A stretch of DNA of 64,000 nt from Moniliophthora roreri. Lineage: Eukaryota > Basidiomycota > Agaricomycetes > Agaricales > Marasmiaceae. The position numbers and the translations under genes are program-made. The notes below the pieces were generated by a model, which worked only from the letters and a program-made list of their open reading frames with translations, searched no databases and was not told the DNA's origin. The stretch covers positions 372,001 to 436,000 of the forward strand of contig LATX02000089.1 in assembly GCA_001466705.2 (NCBI GenBank), in the 5' to 3' direction. This document shows positions 1 through 9,361 of the stretch, piece after piece (position 1 is the first letter of the stretch; each line of letters opens with the position of its first letter).

Positions 1-473
1 GTTGCAGAAGATTGTAGCAGTATATCAGAAAGCTACAGACTGGGATTTAGAGAAACTTAGAGCATATCATAGGGCATTTAAGCTGGAAGCAGCTAAATTA
101 ATGAGAGATCCACCTATGATTTCGAATTTTGAAGCAATAGGCTTTTATTTAGCAGGTTNAAAAATCTATCTAGCGATGTTGAAGTTTTCGTATGATCTAA
201 GACAGCAGCTACAAGACAGAAAAGAAGCATTGGGCCACTCATGGAGTGAGTTCAAGAAATTATTATTCAGAGAGTTCCCAGATTCAGTTGATAATGGCCA
301 AGGATCAATGGTCAGGTTGCAGAAGATTGTAGCAGTATATCGGAAAGCTACAGACTGGGATTTAGAGAAACTTAGAGCATATCATAGGACATTTAAGCTG
401 GAAGCAGCTAAATTAATGAGAGATCCGCCTATGATTTCGAATTTTGAAGCAATAGGCTTTTATTTAGCAGGTT
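1..473 (+). repeat. Direct duplication inside gag across the N at 159
   Basis: Bases 1-158 are nearly identical to 316-473 (offset 315), differing at a few positions. The N at 159 sits exactly at the end of the first copy, so this is most likely two contig ends of the same repeat placed side by side. Confidence 0.85.
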
Positions 474-1489
474 TAGAACTGTCAGTTAGAGAAAGAGTCC
501 AAATTAGAATGGCTGATTGGTTTCTGAACAAGTTAGATTTGGAAACTGAAGATGGAAGGAGAAGAATGGATCCATGGAAGCTTCAGGAAGTCATGGAACA
601 AGCAGAGATGATTATGAGTGCAAGCTCAGGAGATGTATATATAGGATTAGGAAGTTTTGCATTAGGAGCTGGAGTTCCACCAGTCAACCCAGGAGTAGGA
701 ACAGTAATGTTAAGTGCAGCAATGCCTTTGTCATATCCATTCCAGCCTCCACCAGTGCTTCCTACCATGAATATTACTCTACCATCAAAGCCAGTTTCAG
801 TGAAACAGAAGGAATCATTTCCAGATATCCTAGATAAGACTAAAGAAGAAGCAGAATTGAGGACTATGGGCATAGCTACGTCAGTAGATGCACATACAGT
901 TTCTATTAAGGCGCATGATACAGAATTAGCAGCCTTAAAGAAGGGAATGGAAGATGTAAAGACGCTTTCCACTGAAGTTAAAGATATAAAGATGACGTTA
1001 GTAGGCATGCCAGGACAGATTATTGTGGCAGTGGCAGGTCAAACTAATAGATCATGTGATGGAAATAATAATAATATGGTCAGAGGAAAACCAGGACAGC
1101 CAATGATTGGCAGAGGAAAATATTTATGTTTCTACTGCAATGAAGATGGTCATAGGCTCAGAGATTGTCCTTACCAAAGAGAAATAATACAGAAAGAATG
1201 GATCATTTGGAATAATGGTGCAGGCAAATATACATTGAGAGATGGCACTGGATTTCCAAAGGTTGAACCTAGGGAGAAACTCAAAGATAGAGTAGCAGAA
1301 TATGTAAAGCAACAAGGATGTGATAGAATTGTGCATCCAGATGCTCACTTGTTTATGGAAGTGGAAGATGAACCAGTGGTTTATCAAGCAGCAGTAGTTC
1401 AACCTCAAGGGAGGATGGACTTGGATATGTTAGCAATGTTGTTGGCAGAAAAGATGAAGCCTGCAACTGATATGCAGTCAAAAAACTAG
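2..1489 (+). CDS. gag: Ty3/gypsy gag polyprotein with CCHC zinc knuckle (5' end beyond window)
   Basis: Structural protein of an LTR retrotransposon, expected to form the cytoplasmic particle and bind element RNA. The N-terminal part (about codons 60-200) has the charged, helical character of retrotransposon gag domains. A zinc knuckle of the form C-x2-C-x4-H-x4-C lies at about 1132-1173 (residues CFYCNEDGHRLRDC). The frame ends at TAG 1487-1489. The apparent N-terminus is unreliable: bases 1-158 repeat 316-473, and an N at 159 joins them, so the real gag probably begins within or upstream of the first repeat. The protease frame follows directly at a -1 offset, and a slippery heptamer touches the stop. 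AT-rich codon use matches the rest of the element and differs from genes right of 24.5 kb. The family call is secure; completeness is not. Confidence 0.85.
   Translation: MQKIVAVYQKATDWDLEKLRAYHRAFKLEAAKLMRDPPMISNFEAIGFYLAGXKIYLAMLKFSYDLRQQLQDRKEALGHSWSEFKKLLFREFPDSVDNGQGSMVRLQKIVAVYRKATDWDLEKLRAYHRTFKLEAAKLMRDPPMISNFEAIGFYLAGLELSVRERVQIRMADWFLNKLDLETEDGRRRMDPWKLQEVMEQAEMIMSASSGDVYIGLGSFALGAGVPPVNPGVGTVMLSAAMPLSYPFQPPPVLPTMNITLPSKPVSVKQKESFPDILDKTKEEAELRTMGIATSVDAHTVSIKAHDTELAALKKGMEDVKTLSTEVKDIKMTLVGMPGQIIVAVAGQTNRSCDGNNNNMVRGKPGQPMIGRGKYLCFYCNEDGHRLRDCPYQREIIQKEWIIWNNGAGKYTLRDGTGFPKVEPREKLKDRVAEYVKQQGCDRIVHPDAHLFMEVEDEPVVYQAAVVQPQGRMDLDMLAMLLAEKMKPATDMQSKN
1480..1486 (+). promoter_or_regulatory. 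Slippery heptamer A AAA AAC for -1 ribosomal frameshifting at the gag/protease boundary
   Basis: In the gag frame the codons are TCA AAA AAC TAG, so the heptamer is in the X XXY YYZ phase needed for tandem tRNA slippage, and the gag stop follows at once. Slipping back one base enters the frame that contains the protease ORF starting at 1501, which is open through the junction (CTA GCA GAC CCA AGG ATG). A AAA AAC is one of the best-known -1 sites in retroviruses. A weak GGGGC/GCCCC pairing (about 1504-1508 with 1536-1540) lies further downstream than is typical, so I do not claim a stimulatory structure. Confidence 0.75.
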
Positions 1490-1500
1490 CAGACCCAAGG

Positions 1501-2826
1501 ATGGGGCTGGTTAATTCAAGAATAGCCAATAATAATGCCCCTGAGGGTAACCCAAAGAGATTGATGCCACAAATCGAAATACCCAGAATGAAACAATCAG
1601 AAAAGAAAAAGTATATTGACCCAATGGCTGATACATTGGAAACTGATAGGTCAGCTATCAATGCTAGAGAAAATAATGATAGAGTACAAAAGACAGTGAG
1701 GTTTAATGAACCAGATAAAGAAGAAAGACCATTTGATAAGGTAGAACCAATAGAGAGGGCTCCCCTACCTAAGAATCAGGCGATAGAAAGAGGGACTTCA
1801 CATTTGAAGCACTCAGAACAAAAGAATACAGAGATACTAGCAAAGAGAGATAATCTGGTTGATCTGACAGCGACAACAGTTGAAGAAGGAATACTAGATA
1901 AATATTTACAGTTGGAAGCGAACGTACCGTTAGGAGAAATGTTGAAAATTTCACCAGCAGTAAGGAGGCTTTTAGCTAGAAAATGTAGATTCAGAAATAT
2001 TAAGCAGAGATCAGCAAAAGAGTTTTATAATCAGTTACCCAAAGCACAGGCATTAGCTTTGAGCAACAAAGTACTGGAGGATCTGGATAAAGCTGATTTT
2101 GTGATTGATGTTGAAAGTATTGTTGAAGCAGATGAAGAACTAGCACAGTCCTTTTTGGAAGTTCTAGAAGTAGAACAGAATGGAATGCCAGCAGGAACTG
2201 TAGTGCAAAGAGATGTAATAGACACATATCTGAATGATATATCAGAAGACCAGAGTAATAAAGTGATTATAGTAGCATCACAATCTGAGAACCTGAAGTG
2301 TGTTTATGTGAGATTAAATGGACACCCAGATGAGATTGAAGGAATTTTAGATCCAGGCTCCATGATCCTTTGTATAGATAAGAAAGAAGCAGTAGGAAGA
2401 TGGATTACATGGGATCCTTCTACTTGCATACATATGCAGAGTGCAAATGGTAGCTTACAGAAGACATTAGGGCTAGCCAGGAATAAGTTAATACAGATTG
2501 GAGATTTAGAATTGAGAGCACAACTTCATGTGTTGGAGAAAGCACTGTATCAGCTACTGATAGGGAGACCATTTGAGTCCCTAACCAGTATGAAAACAAA
2601 AGCATATCCAGATGGGAGGTTAGACTTAACGTTGACGTGCCCAAACACAGGCAAGAAGTTAACCTGCGGAACTTATCCCAGAGGACAAGGGATAAAGGTA
2701 GAGCAATTGAATGATGAGCCAGAATTGAGATCTACAGAAAGAGACACGCATGTTGGCCCACCTAAAGAAGAAATAAATGAAGACATTGAGATTACAAGTT
2801 TTCAAGAAACCTTGAGGAACTGTTAG
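1501..2826 (+). CDS. Retrotransposon protease-bearing frame (retropepsin-like, DPGS variant)
   Basis: Second reading frame of the element, offset -1 from gag and probably made as a Gag-Pro fusion by frameshifting; the ATG at 1501 is only the first Met in the frame. After a long charged region, a retropepsin-like domain occupies roughly codons 265-370. Its catalytic segment reads ILDPGSMILCI (about 2344-2376) and the family's second hallmark appears as QLLIGRPF about 70 codons later. The catalytic Asp is present, but the next residue is Pro where aspartic proteases have Ser or Thr. The frame overlaps the pol frame by 37 nt (2790-2826). Family assignment rests on the two motifs and on position between gag and RT. 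Activity is uncertain because of the Pro. Confidence 0.7.
   Translation: MGLVNSRIANNNAPEGNPKRLMPQIEIPRMKQSEKKKYIDPMADTLETDRSAINARENNDRVQKTVRFNEPDKEERPFDKVEPIERAPLPKNQAIERGTSHLKHSEQKNTEILAKRDNLVDLTATTVEEGILDKYLQLEANVPLGEMLKISPAVRRLLARKCRFRNIKQRSAKEFYNQLPKAQALALSNKVLEDLDKADFVIDVESIVEADEELAQSFLEVLEVEQNGMPAGTVVQRDVIDTYLNDISEDQSNKVIIVASQSENLKCVYVRLNGHPDEIEGILDPGSMILCIDKKEAVGRWITWDPSTCIHMQSANGSLQKTLGLARNKLIQIGDLELRAQLHVLEKALYQLLIGRPFESLTSMKTKAYPDGRLDLTLTCPNTGKKLTCGTYPRGQGIKVEQLNDEPELRSTERDTHVGPPKEEINEDIEITSFQETLRNC
2790..2826 (+). promoter_or_regulatory. Protease/pol overlap at -1 offset
   Basis: The pol frame opens after TGA 2787-2789 and overlaps the protease frame up to its stop at 2824-2826. 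Moving between them needs a -1 shift. No canonical X XXY YYZ heptamer is present; the only candidate is AGT TTT with a TTTT run at 2799-2802, which would allow one tRNA to re-pair. A frameshift mutation is an alternative explanation. Confidence 0.45.
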
Positions 2827-4904
2827 ATGAACAGGGAGAGGTAGCTTTAATATTTAAGATAGATGAAAATGGAGAATGCGTAGTAGAAAGATATGCTATG
2901 CTGACTAAGAATATTTTCAATGATGAAGAATTAGTGAATGCCTTTGCACAAGCAGCAAGAGATGAGCCAGAAGCTCAAATGCTAATAGAAGAAAAACTGG
3001 ATGAATTGATAAAACATAGCATGACCCATTTGGAAGAAAAAGCTTTCCAATGTGTGGTAGATCAAGCGAATGAAATATTAAGAGAACAGTCCAAGGGCAA
3101 GGATCAGTACAAAGAATATTTATATGAAAAGAATGACTGGCTGCCTACAGTAAGGATGTTTGATGTAATACAAACTAGAGATGAAGCATTGAGTGATATA
3201 TATGATGTATTCAGAAAGTACAAGCCAGTGGATAAGAAAGTTCGCCCAGTAAAGGCAACATTACCACAGGAATTTCATGTTAAGAGACAGATTTTTGGGG
3301 ATCCATTAGAAGGGATGCCCATACTTCCAGTACATCCACCAGAATTTACACCTGGAGAAAGATATACTCAAGAAAGAAAGGATATTATTAATAAGAACCA
3401 CCCAGAGGGATTTCTATGGTTAGAAGAAAGAAAACTATTACATGAATTGATGAAATTACAAGAGATGGCATTTGCATGGAATGCAGCAGAGGGAGGAAAT
3501 TTTAGAACAGATTTCTTTCCACCAGTAAAGTTCCCAGTATTACCACATGTGCCATGGGTAGAGAGAAATATTCCCATTCCACCAGGTATATACAAGGAAG
3601 TTTGTGGGATAATAAAAGACAAGATAGATGCAGAAGTTTATGAACCATCTAGTTCGTTGTATCGATCTAAATGGTTCTGTGTATTAAAGAAAGATGGAAA
3701 AAGTTTGAGAATAGTGCATAGCTTGGAGCCATTGAACAAAGTTACGATTCAGTATTCAGGCGTACCACCTGTGACAGCTGAAGTAGCAAGTCATTTCTCA
3801 GGCAGAGCATGCATAGGACTCTTAGACATATGGGTTGGATATGATGAAAGATTAATAGATGAAGAGTCAAGAGATTTGACAACAGTTCAGACACCGTTTG
3901 GACCACATAGGTTGGTAAAGTTGCTGATGGGATGGACCAATTCGGTACCAATATTTCATGATGATGTTTGTTATATATTTAGAGATGAGATACCAGAGAT
4001 TACAATGCCATACATGGATGATGTATCGGCAAGAGGACCAGCATCTCAATACAGATTAGAAGATGGAAGTTATGAAACCATACCAGAGAACCTAGGAATT
4101 AGAAAATTTGTATGGGAACATATGAATAATATGAACAGATTGATGCAGAGGCTGAAATATGTTGGAGGAACATTTTCAGGGCCTAAAGCATTTATATGTT
4201 TGGAAAGGGGAGTGGTATTAGGTTTTCAAGTAGGACCAGAGGGTCAAGAGATAAATGAGAAATTTGCAAAAGTAGTATTGGACTGGGATCCAAATACGTT
4301 TGAATCAAAGACAGATATAAAGTTGTTATTGGGTACAGCAGTACAGATGTGTACTTTTATTAAGGACTATGTGAAGATAACCAGACCATTGAATAAGATA
4401 ACTGGAGCAAATGCAATCTTCCAGATGGGAGAAGAAGAGAAACAAGCAGTTAGGAATCTGCAGGAAGCTATTAGAAATGCACCTTGTTTGAAACCAGTAG
4501 ATTATGGGAAACCATTAATATTAGCAGTCAATACATCGTGGCAAGCAGTAGGCTTCTACTTGTATCAAAGAGATGAGAACGATTCAAAGAGAAAATATTT
4601 TAACTATTTTGGATCAGTTGGTCTGAATGAGAGAGAAGCAAGATTTTCACAGCTCAAGAGGGAGCTATATGGATTAAAGATGGCTTTAGAAGCTACCTAT
4701 TATACAACATATGGTTGTAGAGAGTTAATAGTAGAAACAGATGCTAGTTATATTAAGGGAATGCTAGACAATCCAAGTGCAGGCCCTAATGCAACTATCA
4801 ATCGTTGGATAGAAGCTATCAGAAAATATCACTTTGAATTAGTGCATATAAAAGGAATTAAGCATGGACCGGATGGTTTATCTAGACCACCACCGGGCAG
4901 TGCG
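2790..4904 (+). CDS. pol: Retrotransposon pol, copy 1: reverse transcriptase and RNase H, cut by the N at 4905
   Basis: Reverse transcriptase copying the element RNA and RNase H removing it. First Met is at 2898, but the frame is open from 2790 and the protein is probably a Pro-Pol fusion. An uncharacterised N-terminal region of about 220 residues precedes the RT. RT hallmarks are the conserved GLLDIWVGYDER segment (about 3815-3850) and the catalytic box YMDD at 4011-4022. RNase H-like sequence follows, including VETDAS near 4732 and the end HIKGIKHGPDGLSRPP common in fungal Ty3 elements. No stop interrupts this copy up to 4904. Integrase is missing here because the next contig starts again at the 5' end of pol. 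Confidence 0.85.
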
Positions 4905-5019
4905 NCATTGAGATTACAAGTTTTCAAGAAACCTTGAGGAACTGTTAGACGAACAGGGAGAGGTAGCTTTAATATTTAAGATAGATGAAAATGGAGAATG
5001 TGTATTAGAAAGATATGCT

Positions 5020-8000
5020 ATGCCGACTAAGAATATTTTTGATGATGAAGAATTAGTGAATGCCTTTGCACAAGCAGCAAGAGATGAGCCAGAAGCTCAA
5101 ATGCTAATAGAAGAAAAACTGGATGAATTGATAAAACATAGCATGACCCATTTGAAAGGAAAAGCTTTCCAATGTGTGGTAGATCAAGTGAATGAAATAT
5201 TAAGAGAACAGTCCAAGGGCAAGGATCGGTACAAAGAATATTTATATGAAAAGAATGACTGGCTGCCTACAGTAAGGATGTTTGATGTAATACAAACTAG
5301 AGATGAAGCATTGAGTGATATATATGATGTATTCAGAAAGTACAAGCCAGTGGATAAGAAAGTTCACCCAGTAAAGGCAACATTACCACAGGAATTTCAT
5401 GTTAAGAGACAGATTTTTGGGGGTCCATTAGAAGGGATGCCCATACTTCCAGTACATCCACCAGAATTTACACCTGGAGAAAGATATACTCAAGAAAGAA
5501 AGGATATTATTAATAAGAACCACCCAGAGGGATTTCTATGGTTAGAAGAAAGAAAACTATTACATGAATTGATGAAATTACAAGAGATGGCATTTGCATG
5601 GAATGCAGCAGAGGGAGGAAATTTTAGAACAGATTTCTTTCCACCAGTAAAGTTCCCAGTATTACCACATGTGCCATGGGTAGAGAGAAATATTCCCATT
5701 CCACCAGGTATATACAAGGAAGTTTGTAGGATAATAAAAGACAAGATAGATGCAGGAGTTTATGAACCATCTAGTTCGTCGTATTGATCTAAATGGTTCT
5801 GCGTATTAAAGAAAGATGGAAAAAGTTTGAGAATAGTGCATAGCTTGGAGCAATTGAACAAAGTTATGATTCAGTATTCAGGCATACCACCTGCAATGGC
5901 TGAAGTAGCAAGTCATTTCCCAGGCAGAGCATGCATAGGACTCTTAGACATATGGGTTGGATATGATGAAAGATTAATAGATGAAGAATCAAGAGATTTG
6001 ACAACATTTCAGACACCATTTGGACCACATAGGTTGGTAAAGTTGCTGATAGGATGGACCAATTTGGTACCAATATTTCATGATGATGTTTGTTATATAT
6101 TTAGAGATGAGATACCAGAGATTACAATGCCATACATGGATGATATATCAGCAAGAGGACCAGCATCTCAATACAGATTAGAAGATGGAAGTTATGAAAC
6201 TATACCAGAGAACCCAGAAATTAGAAAATTTGTATGGAAACATATGAATAATATGAACAGATTGATGCAGAGGCTGAATTATGTTGGAGGAACATTTTCA
6301 GGGCCTAAAGCATTCATATGTTTAGAAAGGGGAGTGGTATTAGGTTTTCAAGTAGGACCAGAGGGTCAAGAGATAAATGAGAAATTTGCGAAAGTAGTAT
6401 TGGACTGGGATCCAAATATGTTTGAATTAAAGACAGATATAAAGTTGTTATTGGGTACAGCAGTACAGATGCATACTTTTATTAAGGACTATGCGAAGAT
6501 AACCAGACCATTGAATAAGATAACTGGAGCAAATGCAATCTTCCAGATAGGAGAAGAAGAGAAACAAGCAGTTAGGAATCTGCAGGAAGCTATTAGAAAT
6601 GCACCTTGTTTGAAACCAGTAGATTATGGGAAACCATTAATATTAGCAGTCGATACGTTGTGGTAAGCAGTAGGCTTCTACTTGTATCAAAGAGATGAGA
6701 ATGATTCAAAGAGAAAATATTTTAACTATTTCAGATCAGTTGGTCTGAATGAGAGAGAAGCAGGATTTTCACAGCCCAAGAGGGAGCTGTATGGATTAAA
6801 GATGGCTTTAGAAGCTACCTATTATACAACATATGGTTGTAGAGAGTTAATAGTGGAAACAGATGCTAGTTATATTAAGAGAATGCTAGACAATCCAAGT
6901 GCAGGCCCAAATGCAACTATCAATCATTGGATAGAAGCTATCAGAAAATATCACTTTGAATTAGTGCATATAAAAGGAATTAAGCATGGACTGGATGGTT
7001 TATCTAGACCACCACCGGGCGGTGCAACAACAATGAGACCACCTGAAAATGAAGAAGATTATTTAGATAATGATGATGGAGGACCTGTGAAGTTTAAGAT
7101 GGGAGAGGATGAGACTGATCCACTCTATCCTTTCGAAGATTTCAGGGAAGAGATCGATACTAGAGGTGGATATTATTTAGAAAGAGCAGTATGTGCAGAA
7201 GATTTTACACAGGAGCTAGAAGCAGCAGCAGAAGAAACAAGGATGAATAATTTGGTTTTTGGATGGCCAATATATGAGTTGTTCGCTCAAATCAAAATAT
7301 TTCCCCCTGAGTTAACAACTGAATGGCAGGAAAAGAATCCTTATATGGAATCTCACCGTACAATATTAGAGAGAAAGTTAGATGAAGCTTTACCAGATAT
7401 AATTAGTTATCTGACAGATGAAGATTGGATTAGACAAAAAGATCTAGACAAGGATCATGAGAAATTTATAAAGAAACAAGCCCAGAGATTCTTTGCTGAT
7501 AAAGAAGGAAGGCTTTATAGAAGAAATGAAGAATTAGAAGGACAGCATAAGCTAGTAGTTGGGAAGAACAAGAGAATGTGGATGATGTCTGCAGCACATG
7601 ATTATGTGGGTCACAAAGGAATGTTTGCAACTGAGCAACTTCTTAAGAAGAGATTTTGGTGGCCAGAACTAGAGCATGATGTAGAATGGTTTGTGAAGTC
7701 ATGTCAACCATGCCAGGATAGGCAGTTGAATATGATTAAGATTCCACCTACTCGGACACATACACCATCTTTATTCCAGAAGATTCATATAGATATAAAA
7801 TTCGATAGTGGTCGATCGTTGCCAACATTCTTGCACCGAGTACGATCCACACCGTTATCGAATTGGTCAGAGGCCAGAGCAATAAGAGATGAAAAAGCAA
7901 AAACCATTGGAGAATGGATATTTGAAGATATTTTGTGTCGTTGGGGACCAGTAGAAGAGATTGTCACAGACAATGCTCCCCAACTAGAATTAGTGATGAA

Positions 8001-8949
8001 ATGGTTAGATGGGAAATATGGAGTGAGGCATATTAAGATTTCACCCTATAATTCTCAAGCTAATGGGAAGATTGAGAGACCCCATTTTGATATAAGACAA
8101 GCCTTAGTGAAAGCTACAGGTGGAGATTTGAGAAGATGGTATTGGTATTTAAGACCAGTACTATGGGCAGATAGAGTTACAATTAGGAGAGGATTGGGAT
8201 GTTCACCATACTTTTTAGTAACAGGAGCAGAGCCGATCTTACCTTTTGATATTGTGGAATCGACATGGTTAGTACATACGCCAGATAGAATATTATCACA
8301 CAAAGAATTAGTGGGATATAGAGCGTTGGCACTAGCTAAACATTGTACACATGTTAATGAAATGATAGAGAGAGTAGATCAAATCAAGAGAGACAACTTG
8401 AGAAGATTTGAAAAAGAAAATAGACACAAGATCAAGGATTTTGATTTTAAGCCAGGACGGCTGGTACAGATGCGTAATTCTGGCATAGAGAAAGATTTGG
8501 ATAGAAAGATGTACTCAAGGTACTCAGGACCAATGATAGTGGTTAGACGGAGGAAAGGAGGATCTTATATATTAGCTGATATGAACGGTGCAGTAAAGAA
8601 AGAGAAAGTAGCAGTATTTAGGGTAATACTACATGTGGCTAGATATGGACCCATTTCTCTACCAGAGAATATTTATGATTTGATGGACATGTCGAGAGAA
8701 CAGATAGACAAAATGGTTAAGGACGAGGAAAGTAAACAGTATGTTGGAGAAGTCTTTATGTTTCCAAACATACCTGAAATGAAAAGACCAGAACCAGGCA
8801 GAGAACTGGTAGATAATGATAATATTAAAGGAAAACAGCAAAGTGAAAATGAAGATATTGAAGATATAGACTTAGATGAACCCAGACAGACTAGGCAACG
8901 GAAGATTCAGAGAGAATTAGAGGTCCTGATGGTTGGACTGGGAAAATAA
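5020..8949 (+). pseudogene. pol: Retrotransposon pol, copy 2: RT, RNase H, integrase, broken by two in-frame stops
   Basis: One continuous frame in three blocks separated by TGA at 5785-5787 and TAA at 6664-6666; 4906-7025 duplicates 2785-4904. The RT box is YMDD, now followed by isoleucine. Integrase begins near 7550 with an H-x3-H ... C-x2-C zinc-binding domain (HDYVGHKG, then CQPC). The catalytic core shows the first Asp in IHIDIKF, the second in TDNA and the Glu in GKIERP, with 34 residues between the last two. A GPY/F-type C-terminal segment (YSGPMIVVRRR) lies near 8519. Copy 1 has CGA where the first stop is TGA, a CpG transition. Translation would end in the RT, so this copy is dead unless the stops are assembly or sequencing errors. 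Confidence 0.85.
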
Positions 8950-9361
8950 AGAAAATATTTTAGAGTTGGGCAGTCATACACTATGATTGCAATCCCCTCT
9001 TCATTTATACTAAAAGAGATGAATATTGAAAAGCTGACTTGGTCACACAAGATAAGAGATGTAACACACAGATACATGCAGCTGGAATTGAAAGAGTGAC
9101 TGGCTACATGGAAGATATACAGAGTTATAGTAGAGTTACAGAGAGTGGAGTATTAGAGATAACAACTGTAAGAGTTGAGTCTCAGAAAGAATATTTTTAT
9201 AGAGACGTTTTAAGAGTGAGAGGTGACGTTTGCTATGAAGGTTACGAAGAGGAATGGGAATATAATGAAATCTGGTATCTAGCTCAAACAAGGTTAACTG
9301 AAGTTGAGCCTTTGCATGAGCAAGAAACCAAAGTATGCTTCCTAAACCTTGAGAAAAGGCT
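8950..9361. other. Spacer between pol and antisense gene X
   Basis: AT-rich sequence with no supported coding exon. A short plus-strand open stretch at 9039-9365 lies opposite the 3' end of gene X, and I treat it as a shadow. Confidence 0.4.

Larger units (their letters stand above)
2785..7025 (+). repeat. 2.1-kb direct repeat of pol joined at the N at 4905
   Basis: 2785-4904 and 4906-7025 align end to end at about 95-98 percent by eye, with differences dominated by C/T and G/A changes, many at CpG. The join falls exactly at the N. Two different element copies, or a tandem copy, were placed in series. Confidence 0.85.

Noticed and set aside
1487..1489. Stop-codon readthrough at the gag TAG
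   Set aside because: The downstream ORF is in the -1 frame, not in the gag frame, so readthrough would not reach the protease.
583..1661. Antisense open frames under gag and protease
   Set aside because: They mirror the coding strand and have no splice pattern or motif, unlike antisense genes X and Y, which do.
2785..7025. Classical RIP (repeat-induced point mutation)
   Set aside because: Differences concentrate at CpG on both strands; RIP as described in ascomycetes prefers CpA, and only occasional changes (such as the TAA at 6664) fit that.
8950..9361. An env-like gene after pol
   Set aside because: No signal peptide, membrane segment or long plus-strand frame; only a short frame opposite gene X.
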